Below, one piece after another: positions 6,475-13,410 of a stretch of 42,387 nt of DNA. The notes below the pieces were generated by a model, which saw only the letters and a program-made list of their open reading frames with translations, was not told the DNA's origin and did no database searches. Source of the stretch: a virus; the IMG/VR virus record IMGVR_UViG_3300044800_000047, positions 1 through 42,387 of that record; one strand, written 5' to 3'. Both the position numbers and the translations under genes were made by a program. The number at the start of each line of letters is the position of its first letter. Positions within the stretch are counted from its first letter, which is position 1.

Positions 6475-8702
6475 AGCTCAACAGCCTCCAACTCCGCCAT
6501 TTCATCAGCCACGCCGCGACAGATCTTGCCCTCAACGATGCCCGCCTGACGACCTTCGTCGGCGCCAACGGCAGCGGTAAGAGCGCCCTGGCGATCGACG
6601 CGCTCCGCTACGCGCTGTTCGACGACGCCCGCGGCCGCACCGACGACCTGGTCCAACTCGGTCAGAACGAGATGAGCGTGCGGGCGGAGATCAGCTTCGC
6701 CGGCGCTGAGTACGCGATCACCCGCGGCCGCTCGACTAAGGCGCGGGGATCATCCTTCCTCGAACTGTCGATCCGCAGACCTGCCGCCGGCGATGACGCC
6801 TGGCGCCCCCTGACCGGCGACACCATCCGCGATACCCAGGCCAAGATCGCCGAGCTGCTCCGCATGGACGCCGACACCTTCGACACGGCCGTCCTGCTCG
6901 GCCAAGGCCAGGCCAACCGATTCGCGGAGGCCACCGCCGGCGACCGCAAGAAGATCCTCGGCACAGTCCTAGGACTCGATCTCTGGGAGCGGGCGGAGAC
7001 CCGGACCCGGGAAGAGGCACGCGACGTCGAGGCATCCACCGCCGCCGACCGCGCCACCATCGCCCGGCTCGAGGCGGAGCTGATGGCGCGCGAGGCCCTG
7101 GAGATGCAGCGGGTCGAGAGCGAGACACTTGCCGCTTCCCTCGAAGCCGTAGACCGCCAGGACGAGGCGACGCGCGTCGAGCTGATCGCCACGATGCAGG
7201 GTTTCGCGCTGGGGATCGCCAATGGCGAGGCGGCCTCACGTGAGGCCGCGCAGCGCAAGGCTGAACTCGAAGAGCAGGCGATCCGTTACCGCCGAGTATC
7301 CGCGCGGAAAGCCGATGCGCAGGGCAAGCTCGGCGAGGCGCAACGAGCAATCGCGGCTGCTCCTAGACCCGACGTGACGATCGACTGCCATCAACTCGAG
7401 GGAGACGTCGCTCGCCTGGAGGCCGCTGAGGCACGGGACCGTGAGCTCGAGCGGGCGATCGCCACCAACAGCGCGGCCCTCGATCAGGAGAGGCTCCGGT
7501 TCGACGCCGCTGTCCGAGAGCATCGCCTCAAGCTCGACGATGCCGCCCGACGCGTGGCCGAACTGCAGGCCGACCTGGCGGCTCTGCTGCCGGTTACCTG
7601 CCCCAAGTGCAACCACAGCTGGGCCCACGACCAGGCGGGACTCGGAGACAAGCTCCTGGCCGCGCGCACGGCCGTCCGGGATTTCCCGGCCGACCCCACC
7701 GAGCCGATGCACTTCGCGGTAGAGGCCGGCAAGGTCGAGCGGCTGCGCGTCAACCGGCGCGAGCTGGCCTTCGACCCGACAACCCTCGGCGATGTTCGCG
7801 TAGGCCTCCGAGCCGCCCTGGCCGCCCGAGAGGCCGCGGCACGGCTCGATGCTCTGCGCTCGATCGCCGAGACGGCCCGGACCACGATCACCGAGGCCGA
7901 GGCCGAGTTGACGGAGATCGAGACGAACGGCAAGGCTGCCCGCACTGCGCTCGAAGAGGCCGAGATCCGATCCTCCGAAGGCGACGCGCTGCGATCCCGG
8001 GCCGAGGAAACCTCCTTCCTCCTCCGAACGGTCGAGAGCAGCCTCAGGTCCCGAGCCGAGGATCGCCGGCGAGTGGCGGGCACGATCGCTCAAGCCGCTG
8101 CCGCCCTCGAGCGGCTCGATCGACTTGCGGCCGACCGCGGGATCCTGTCCACCGGTCTTGCCGAGAGCGATCGTCGGCTCTCCCGTCTGCGCCGGCTTGT
8201 CCAGGCCTTCGGCGTCACCGGGATCCCCGCCCGGATCATCGAGAGTGTTCTGCCGGAGCTCACCACTTCGGCCAACGAACTCCTCGCCCAACTGCGTCCC
8301 GGCATGGTCCTGGACATCCGGGCCCAGAGGGCCAAGAAGGACGGCAAGGGCATCGTCGAGGCGCTCGACCTGGTCGTGTCGGACGACGTCGGCGAGCGCC
8401 CGTTGGGCCTGTATAGCGGCGGGGAGCGTATGAGCGTGTCATTGGCCATGGCTGTCGGACTCTCGCGCTTGGTGGCCCGTAGGGCCGGCACAGCTATACG
8501 CACGCTGGTCATCGACGAGCCCGATGGCCTCGACTCCGACGCCCGCCGCTCATTCGGGCAGGCGCTCCGGATCCTCGCCCACCAGGGCGAACTCGAGCGC
8601 GTCCTCCTCGTCTCTCATCACCAGGATCTCGCCGACGTCGGCGACGCCGTGTATCAGGTGACCAAAGAGGCTACCGGCAGCCATGTCGAGCAGATCGCAT
8701 GA
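6471..8702 (+). CDS. sbcC: SbcC/Rad50-like ATPase
   Basis: The 743-residue SMC-type protein has Walker A GANGSGKS at residues 31-38, a long coiled coil broken by a zinc hook CPKC at about 377-380, the ABC signature SGGERMSVSLA near 648, and Walker B LVIDEPDGLD near 679. It is shorter than bacterial SbcC (about 1000 residues) and closer to T4 gp46-like proteins. It should clamp DNA and gate the SbcD-like nuclease encoded at 4650, processing replication and recombination ends. The start is set by an ATGA overlap. Confidence 0.92.
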   Translation: MKLNSLQLRHFISHAATDLALNDARLTTFVGANGSGKSALAIDALRYALFDDARGRTDDLVQLGQNEMSVRAEISFAGAEYAITRGRSTKARGSSFLELSIRRPAAGDDAWRPLTGDTIRDTQAKIAELLRMDADTFDTAVLLGQGQANRFAEATAGDRKKILGTVLGLDLWERAETRTREEARDVEASTAADRATIARLEAELMAREALEMQRVESETLAASLEAVDRQDEATRVELIATMQGFALGIANGEAASREAAQRKAELEEQAIRYRRVSARKADAQGKLGEAQRAIAAAPRPDVTIDCHQLEGDVARLEAAEARDRELERAIATNSAALDQERLRFDAAVREHRLKLDDAARRVAELQADLAALLPVTCPKCNHSWAHDQAGLGDKLLAARTAVRDFPADPTEPMHFAVEAGKVERLRVNRRELAFDPTTLGDVRVGLRAALAAREAAARLDALRSIAETARTTITEAEAELTEIETNGKAARTALEEAEIRSSEGDALRSRAEETSFLLRTVESSLRSRAEDRRRVAGTIAQAAAALERLDRLAADRGILSTGLAESDRRLSRLRRLVQAFGVTGIPARIIESVLPELTTSANELLAQLRPGMVLDIRAQRAKKDGKGIVEALDLVVSDDVGERPLGLYSGGERMSVSLAMAVGLSRLVARRAGTAIRTLVIDEPDGLDSDARRSFGQALRILAHQGELERVLLVSHHQDLADVGDAVYQVTKEATGSHVEQIA

Positions 8703-9022
8703 GCACCAACGGCCTCGCTTATGAACGTGCCTACCAAGAAGCCCACCAAGAGCGGATCAAGGCCCAGAAGGCGGCCCGCTTTCAAGCCCGCAAGTACGGC
8801 GCCTGGCAGGAGGAAATCGCCCTCTTCGACAAGCAACTCTCGATGTTCGAACCCGGGCTCGGCACCGCCCCGACGGAGGGCGAGCAGAAGGTCGTCCCCT
8901 TCGCACGGCCAGAGAAGGACACCGCCACCGAGCTGGAGGTGTGCCCGTTCGCCGGCTGCACGAAACCAGCCGAGCACCGGGGCAAGCACGACCCACTCGA
9001 GGAAGACCAGCCGGAGGCCTGA
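8699..9022 (+). CDS. Unknown protein with CC-HH motif
   Basis: The 107-residue product has a basic helical N-terminus (QEERIKAQKAAR-type composition) and a C-terminal CPFAGCTKPAEHRGKH, in which two cysteines and two histidines could hold zinc. It overlaps the SbcC-like stop by ATGA. The family is not recognised. Confidence 0.6.
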   Translation: MSTNGLAYERAYQEAHQERIKAQKAARFQARKYGAWQEEIALFDKQLSMFEPGLGTAPTEGEQKVVPFARPEKDTATELEVCPFAGCTKPAEHRGKHDPLEEDQPEA

Positions 9023-9025
9023 GCG

Positions 9026-9328
9026 ATGGTCGACGACGAACCCTACGTAGACCCCCTGGGCGTCATGGTTCGACTGGCTCCGGGCGTACTCGGTTACACC
9101 GTCGATATGCCGGACGGGAGCCTGAACATTCCCCTGATCCAAGCGGAGCATGAAGGAAGCGGCGAGGTCGGTCGGTGGATCGACGCCCTCCCTGTCAACC
9201 GCCGCATCGTGTTCCCCACCGTGATCTCTGCCCGGCTTCAAGGCATGCTGGAACGCCGCGGATACCACCCCGAACAGGAGTGGGTTGAGGAGTTCGGTGA
9301 GTGGGCCAACCTCATGGTGCGATTGTGA
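9026..9328 (+). CDS. Unknown protein, GNAT-like C-terminus
   Basis: The 100-residue product has a beta-rich first half and a second half (ARLQGMLERRGYHPEQEWV, then ANLMVRL) that resembles the last strands of GNAT acetyltransferases. No acetyl-CoA loop is visible, so enzyme activity is unlikely. A 20-base stretch at 9036-9055 encoding EPYVDP is repeated exactly at 16324-16343. Confidence 0.5.
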   Translation: MVDDEPYVDPLGVMVRLAPGVLGYTVDMPDGSLNIPLIQAEHEGSGEVGRWIDALPVNRRIVFPTVISARLQGMLERRGYHPEQEWVEEFGEWANLMVRL

Positions 9329-9669
9329 GGATCGAGATCACCGCCTCCCGCGCCCGAGCCGCCGCGATGCTCACCTATGCCAAGGGCGTCCGGCTGATCG
9401 AGGATGAGATCGACGAGGCGCAACTGCATGCATTCGACCAGAAGTCGGACCCCTTGCGGGCGCAGACGCCGGACCTCGTGGAGGCACAGGACGCGCTGGA
9501 GCGGGCGCGGATGTCCGAGTGGACGGACGACGAACCGGCCGGGCTCCCCCAGAGCGACCTGCCGTATCCCGGCGACTTGCGGGCCTCGATGAAGGAAGCG
9601 GCTGAGGACCTCCCGGTCATTGCCGAGCTGCTGCACATCGCGGCTGTCCTGAAGAGGCGGACGGCATGA
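9325..9669 (+). CDS. Unknown helical protein
   Basis: The start is taken as GTG at 9325 because it forms a GTGA overlap with the previous stop; an in-frame ATG at 9301 would add eight residues. The 114-residue product is acidic and mostly helical, with no motif that I recognise. Confidence 0.55.
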   Translation: MRIEITASRARAAAMLTYAKGVRLIEDEIDEAQLHAFDQKSDPLRAQTPDLVEAQDALERARMSEWTDDEPAGLPQSDLPYPGDLRASMKEAAEDLPVIAELLHIAAVLKRRTA

Positions 9670-10007
9670 GCAGTTCGCCCGCCAGCGATCCCATTAGAGG
9701 GGCCGACGGCTATCCCCAGGAGATCGAATTGGACCGCATCCGCACGTGGCCGATGGAGGCGGGCTGGGATGCGTTGATGGAGTACGTCATGGAACGGTGG
9801 GATGGTGGGCGCGTCGGCATCAGATCTCGGCGCCGGCTGCCGAACCACAAAGGCGGACCACTCAAGCGACGGTACATCTTCGTCACCGGAGGATGGTCAG
9901 GGAACGAGGATCTGATCGCGGCTCTCAAACAGAACCGACTGTTCATGATGGTCTGCGCCGAGCGCTGGGAGCGTGGTGGCCTCTACGAATACCGGGTGCC
10001 GGTATGA
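9666..10007 (+). CDS. Conserved phage protein of unknown function
   Basis: The 113-residue product contains WPMEAGWDALMEYV and a beta-hairpin-like segment YIFVTGGWSGNEDLIAALKQN ending in GGLYEYRVPV. This GGWSGNED signature is familiar from small proteins in several tailed phages, but it has no assigned function. Both junctions are ATGA overlaps. Confidence 0.65.
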   Translation: MSSSPASDPIRGADGYPQEIELDRIRTWPMEAGWDALMEYVMERWDGGRVGIRSRRRLPNHKGGPLKRRYIFVTGGWSGNEDLIAALKQNRLFMMVCAERWERGGLYEYRVPV

Positions 10008-10201
10008 AGAAGGCGATGCGCCGCTACGATCCCGGCCGGATCATCTGCCCGGTCTGCGGCAAGCCCATCCTCCTGAGTCAAGCGACCGTGTTTGTCGAGG
10101 AGGGCTACCGGCACGCCACCAACTGCGTCGCGCCACCGAGTCGCCAAGCATACGCCGACCGGGTGGCCGCCAAGCGAGCCGCGCGAAGGGACATGGTATG
10201 A
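10004..10201 (+). CDS. Small CxxC protein
   Basis: The 65-residue basic product carries IICPVCGKPI and a later HATNCV, so one zinc site from two or three cysteines and a histidine is possible. The C-terminus is an Arg/Ala helix suited to nucleic acid contact. The start is chosen by ATGA overlap. Confidence 0.6.
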   Translation: MKKAMRRYDPGRIICPVCGKPILLSQATVFVEEGYRHATNCVAPPSRQAYADRVAAKRAARRDMV

Positions 10202-10461
10202 GCCACCAGGGCCACTACCCCTCGCAGATGATGGCGTCAGAACTGCCGTTCACCGTCCGCCTCGCGATTCGAGAGGACCGTCGTATGGGGCCGTCCAAGC
10301 GGTGCAGCCGGTGCCAGGTGTGGCTGTCGCGAGATTCGTTCGCCCTCGATGTGAGTCGGCCCGATGGCCGTTGCCACTACTGCCGAAGTTGCCAGGCACG
10401 GCGAACCCTTCGATGGCGAGAGGCGCGGAAGGCAGGGGCGGCATGCGTATCCGTCAGATAA
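10198..10461 (+). CDS. Zinc-ribbon protein, HNH-like N-terminal pattern
   Basis: The 87-residue product contains CSRCQVWLSRDSFALD followed by RCHYCRSCQARRTLRW. The pattern of two CxxC pairs separated by a phage-type S-x-DG segment is the zinc-binding half of some HNH endonucleases, but the HNH catalytic half is absent. It may be a truncated HNH protein or a stand-alone DNA-binding ribbon. It overlaps the next gene by 19 bases. Confidence 0.6.
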   Translation: MSHQGHYPSQMMASELPFTVRLAIREDRRMGPSKRCSRCQVWLSRDSFALDVSRPDGRCHYCRSCQARRTLRWREARKAGAACVSVR

Positions 10462-10997
10462 AGCCCTCCTTCTGGACGGATAGCGTTATGGCGAGCCTGC
10501 CGTATGCCACGCGCCTGTTCTACGTCGGCCTGTGGGGCCAGGCGGACGACGCCGGCTGGCTGCGGTGGGATCCGTACCGGATCGGCTGCGAACTCTACGG
10601 GGGGGAACCCCGGGGAGGGCGCGAACGGCGCATCGAAGCATGGCGGCTGGAACTGGAGGCCGTCGGCCGACTCGTCTCCTACCCCTGCGGGCACGCCCAG
10701 ATACCGCACTTGACCGAACACCAGCACCTCCCGGCCTTCGAAAAGCGGGTAAACACCGAACTGCGGGGTCACGAGAGAAACTGCGGAAAACCGCGAGGAA
10801 CCGCGAGTACACCAGACCCCACCAAACCACCAATCCCCGTGAGTAACCGCGAGGAACCGCGACTCCCCGATTTTCCCCGCCTTGGTAAAGGTAAGGGAAA
10901 GGGAATGGTAAACGCGCGCGAAGCGCCAGAGAACGACGGACTCAAGGCCCGACTCGGGGAATACGAGGACATCATGGGAACCGAGGGCAAGCCATGA
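10443..10997 (+). CDS. Replication protein 1 (replisome-organiser / DnaD-like N-terminal domain)
   Basis: The 184-residue protein opens MRIRQIKPSFWTDSVM, followed by TRLFYVGLWGQADDAGWLRW, a winged-helix pattern common to phage replisome organisers and DnaD/DnaT-like loaders. The domain ends near residue 100. The remainder is a low-complexity basic linker (PRGTASTPDPTKPP, GKGKGKG) in which the DNA carries iteron-like repeats at 10759-10862. Such proteins bind the phage origin and recruit the host helicase. There is no ATPase domain, so the loader would come from the host or the second organiser at 13411. Confidence 0.75.
   Translation: MRIRQIKPSFWTDSVMASLPYATRLFYVGLWGQADDAGWLRWDPYRIGCELYGGEPRGGRERRIEAWRLELEAVGRLVSYPCGHAQIPHLTEHQHLPAFEKRVNTELRGHERNCGKPRGTASTPDPTKPPIPVSNREEPRLPDFPRLGKGKGKGMVNAREAPENDGLKARLGEYEDIMGTEGKP
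10759..10862. repeat. 10-bp-phased iterons inside replication gene 1
   Basis: Copies of AACYGCGR start at 10759, 10779, 10789 and 10799, all on a 10-bp phase, with a second pair at 10845 and 10855. The 18-base unit at 10789-10806 recurs exactly at 10845-10862. A 10-base period is one helical turn and is not a multiple of three, so it is not produced by a repeated peptide. A comparatively AT-rich purine tract follows to about 10912. This is the pattern of an initiator-binding array and a candidate origin. Confidence 0.6.
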
Positions 10998-11233
10998 GCG
11001 GCGTCGCCAAGTCCCTCGATCTCGAACCCGATGTCGACGTGCAGCTCGATCATGGGCCGGCCAACGAGTGCGCCATGTGCCACATCCGAGTCGGTCCGAT
11101 GAAGTGGGGCCTGTGCTGGTCTGAGGCCGACGGCTATTTCGAGGGCTGGCGCTGTGCCGATGTTCATGCCTGCCGCGCTCGACGCGCCGAATCACTTCCT
11201 CCATCCGACGAACAGGAGCCACCCCATGACTGA
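10994..11233 (+). CDS. Small cysteine-rich protein
   Basis: The 79-residue product has CAMCHIRVGPMKWGLCWS and then GWRCADVHAC, giving up to five ordered cysteines with a histidine, consistent with one or two zinc sites. It overlaps the stop of the replication gene by ATGA. The family is not recognised. Confidence 0.55.
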   Translation: MSGVAKSLDLEPDVDVQLDHGPANECAMCHIRVGPMKWGLCWSEADGYFEGWRCADVHACRARRAESLPPSDEQEPPHD

Positions 11234-11711
11234 CCAGACCCACACGACCCAGGCCGGCTACGTCATCTGGCGATCTTGGCGGGACAACATGCTCGCTCAG
11301 GACCGCGAAGTGGCACCCGAACGAATGGCCTGGGAAACCCTGCCAGATCGGGACAAGGCCCTAGACGCTGCCATCGAAGCCGAGGCCCGCGCCCCGCTGG
11401 AGGCAGAGAACGAGCGACTGCGAGCATGGTTTGAGGGCCTCTTGATATATGCGCCGCCTGAAGTCATGAAGGACGAGTTCGCCTATGACCGCCTTCTCCA
11501 GAACGTTCACGCCGCCGCTCGCGCAGCCCTGGAGCCCTCCGAAGTCATCGAAGTCTCCGAGCCTCTCCTCAATGGATATGGCCGAGCGGTCTGCGTCTGC
11601 GGCAACACGGTACTGCCCGAGAACTGGGCGAACCACCTGCTGTCTCAGACCGGCGCCCACGGTCGGCCCGACGTGCCGCTGATCACACCAGCCCCGGAGC
11701 CAACCCCATGA
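11226..11711 (+). CDS. Unknown protein with coiled-coil centre
   Basis: The 161-residue product has a Trp-rich start (GYVIWRSWRDNML), a helical coiled-coil region (EAEARAPLEAENERLRAWF) and a late cluster CVCGNTVLPENWANHLLSQ that could hold zinc with a downstream histidine. The chosen start has AGGAG nine bases upstream (11214-11218) and overlaps the previous stop by eight bases. Confidence 0.55.
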   Translation: MTDQTHTTQAGYVIWRSWRDNMLAQDREVAPERMAWETLPDRDKALDAAIEAEARAPLEAENERLRAWFEGLLIYAPPEVMKDEFAYDRLLQNVHAAARAALEPSEVIEVSEPLLNGYGRAVCVCGNTVLPENWANHLLSQTGAHGRPDVPLITPAPEPTP

Positions 11712-12091
11712 CTGACGATGATCGCCCGGCGCCGGGAGGTGGCGTGATGGAGAACCAACTTCGCGCCGCGCTGGAGCGGCACCACGAACGCATGGAGTGT
11801 TCGAGGTGTCTTGTTGACCACGGTCCTCACGTGCCCGACGCCCTTTATCACGGCGGTTATTGCAAGACCTGTGTGAGTGATTGGCCCTGCTACGCCGCCC
11901 GCGCCCTCCCCAAGTTGGATGCTGCCGAGTCCCGGGTAGCGGCGCTAGAGGCGGGGCTGCGAGACGTTCTGGCGGCCTACAACGAGGAGACGATGCAGCC
12001 ACTTGCTGACCTTTTGACGCCAGAGTTCCTGGCAGGTCTCCAGGTTCTTCTCGCTGACCATTCCAGTGCCAACCAGGACAACCACCAGTGA
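11708..12091 (+). CDS. Zinc-motif protein with coiled coil
   Basis: The 127-residue product has CSRCLVDHGPH and a later YCKTCVSDWPC, two cysteine pairs of a zinc ribbon, then a heptad-like helix LDAAESRVAALEAGLRDVL. The start region and this helix are closely paralogous to the gene at 15061 (shared CTTCGCGCCGCGCTGGAG and ADAAES-type segments). An internal Met at 11747 is an alternative start. Confidence 0.6.
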   Translation: MTDDDRPAPGGGVMENQLRAALERHHERMECSRCLVDHGPHVPDALYHGGYCKTCVSDWPCYAARALPKLDAAESRVAALEAGLRDVLAAYNEETMQPLADLLTPEFLAGLQVLLADHSSANQDNHQ

Positions 12092-12549
12092 CAATCTCGT
12101 CATCCCCCTCCTCTACTCCGGCGACCGTTCCCTCCCTCGCGGTCGCCGGGGCTCCTCTGCGCCACGCAGAGCCACGCCGCGTCGTGCGTCTCGCTGATCT
12201 CCTGCGTCAGACTCCGGCCGCCGTCCGCTTCATCAGCGCTGAGCCGCTGCTGGGGCCGCTGGTGGAACGATGCCCGGAGCAATGCGGCGAGGTCGTCTCG
12301 GACAACTGTTACGCGTGTAACAGCACCGGCTGGACGGGCCTCGATCTAACCGGCATCGACTGGCTCGTCCTAGGCGGCGAGAGTGGACCGAAGCATCGCC
12401 CGATGGACCCGCAGTGGGAACTCGAACTGATCGAAGCGGCGCGGGCGGCTGGCACTAAGGTCTTCGTCAAGCAGGCTTCCGGGCCGCGTCCGGGAATGCA
12501 GGGCGACCTGCCTGATTGGGCCTTCGCGCTGCGGGAATACCCGACATGA
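12088..12549 (+). CDS. Truncated phage Gp37/Gp68-type (DUF5131) protein
   Basis: The 153-residue product matches the C-terminal half of the Gp37/Gp68 family: QTPAAVRFISAEPLLGPL, IDWLVLGGESGPKHRPMD and AGTKVFVKQASGP. The usual N-terminal half with its cysteine-rich GC..C..CYA motif is missing and is replaced by a Ser/Pro/Ala-rich stretch of about 30 residues. An inserted CPEQCGEVVSDNCYAC adds a zinc-like site. The start is GTG in a GTGA overlap. Lacking the N-terminal cysteines, it probably lacks the original activity. Confidence 0.75.
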   Translation: MTISSSPSSTPATVPSLAVAGAPLRHAEPRRVVRLADLLRQTPAAVRFISAEPLLGPLVERCPEQCGEVVSDNCYACNSTGWTGLDLTGIDWLVLGGESGPKHRPMDPQWELELIEAARAAGTKVFVKQASGPRPGMQGDLPDWAFALREYPT

Positions 12550-12680
12550 TCGCCTGCTGTGGCCGATGCGGCCGAGAGCGTCACCTGCTCGATCTGGTCG
12601 CCCACCTGATCGGACCTGAGCGGCGATGCCATAACCCGCGGCACTTCCGCTGCCGGACGGGTTGCGAGGCCCTCCGATGA
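12546..12680 (+). CDS. Very small cysteine-rich protein
   Basis: The 44-residue frame has cysteines in CCGRCGRER and RCHNPRHFRCRTGC, with several histidines, enough for one zinc site. Both junctions are ATGA overlaps, which is the main reason to call it a gene at this size. The family is not recognised. Confidence 0.55.
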   Translation: MIACCGRCGRERHLLDLVAHLIGPERRCHNPRHFRCRTGCEALR

Positions 12681-13069
12681 CCAGCGAAGTCTTCCTCGGC
12701 AATCGCGGTCTGTTCTCAGGCGGCCGGCAGCCCCATCCGCCACCCCAGCACATGGAGGGCGAGTCCCCGAAGCAAGACCCCGGCCAGGAGCCGGAGCGAA
12801 AGGAGATCCATCACATGAGACTGCTCCTCGGTCCGTGCCGCTGCCAGGGCTGCGGCGACCCCGTCCGCTACATCGAGCCAGATGAGGGCCTGCCCGGCTG
12901 GTTCTGGTTCGACATCGCCTGGGAAGGTCCAATCCCATGGACGCTGCGGCGCCACCGCTGCCCGGCTGGCCGCAGGCCGATCGCGGCGCGGATCCTACGG
13001 CCGTGGACTGCCTCTGGCCAGGCGATCGTCTTCGAGGGGCGGCTGCGCCTCGGGTCAGGAGCGGCATGA
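12677..13069 (+). CDS. Small zinc-motif protein
   Basis: The 130-residue frame from the ATGA overlap has a disordered Pro-rich first third and a folded remainder beginning MRLLLGPCRCQGCGDPVRYI. The internal ATG at 12815 has a strong AAAGGAG about nine bases upstream, so an 84-residue product from there is at least as likely. Cysteines in PCRCQGCG and RHRC could hold zinc. Confidence 0.55.
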   Translation: MTSEVFLGNRGLFSGGRQPHPPPQHMEGESPKQDPGQEPERKEIHHMRLLLGPCRCQGCGDPVRYIEPDEGLPGWFWFDIAWEGPIPWTLRRHRCPAGRRPIAARILRPWTASGQAIVFEGRLRLGSGAA

Positions 13070-13410
13070 CCAAGCCGCTGGTGTACATCGCCCACCCGCT
13101 CTCGGGTGATTGGGAGGCCAACATCGCGCAGGCCCGGCTCTGGGTGGGCGCCGCGTTCAGAGCCGGCATGTTCCCTGTGGCGCCCTACCTCGTCTGCGAG
13201 AGCGTCCTGCACGAGCCGGAGGACCGCGAGCTCGGGCTCGAGTACGACCTCGTCTTCCTCGAGATGGTCGACGCGCTTTGGCTGTGCGGGTCGCGGATCT
13301 CCCCGGGCATGGCAGCCGAGACTGCTCGGGCGAGAGAAATCGGGCTCACCGTAGTCCGCTGGACAGACCTTGCCGACCTCGAGAGCCTGGCCGAATCGAG
13401 GGCCGGATAG
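13066..13410 (+). CDS. Nucleoside 2-deoxyribosyltransferase-like protein (DUF4406-type)
   Basis: The 114-residue protein has VYIAHPLSG at the N-terminus, APYLVCESVLHEPEDRELGLE in the middle, and VDALWLCGSRISPGMAAE near the end, the order seen in deoxyribosyltransferase-related DUF4406 proteins (a nucleotide-binding first strand, an acidic central residue and a GS.G.. loop). It may act on modified nucleotides or nucleotide metabolites during infection. The substrate is unknown. The start is an ATGA overlap. Confidence 0.75.
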   Translation: MTKPLVYIAHPLSGDWEANIAQARLWVGAAFRAGMFPVAPYLVCESVLHEPEDRELGLEYDLVFLEMVDALWLCGSRISPGMAAETARAREIGLTVVRWTDLADLESLAESRAG

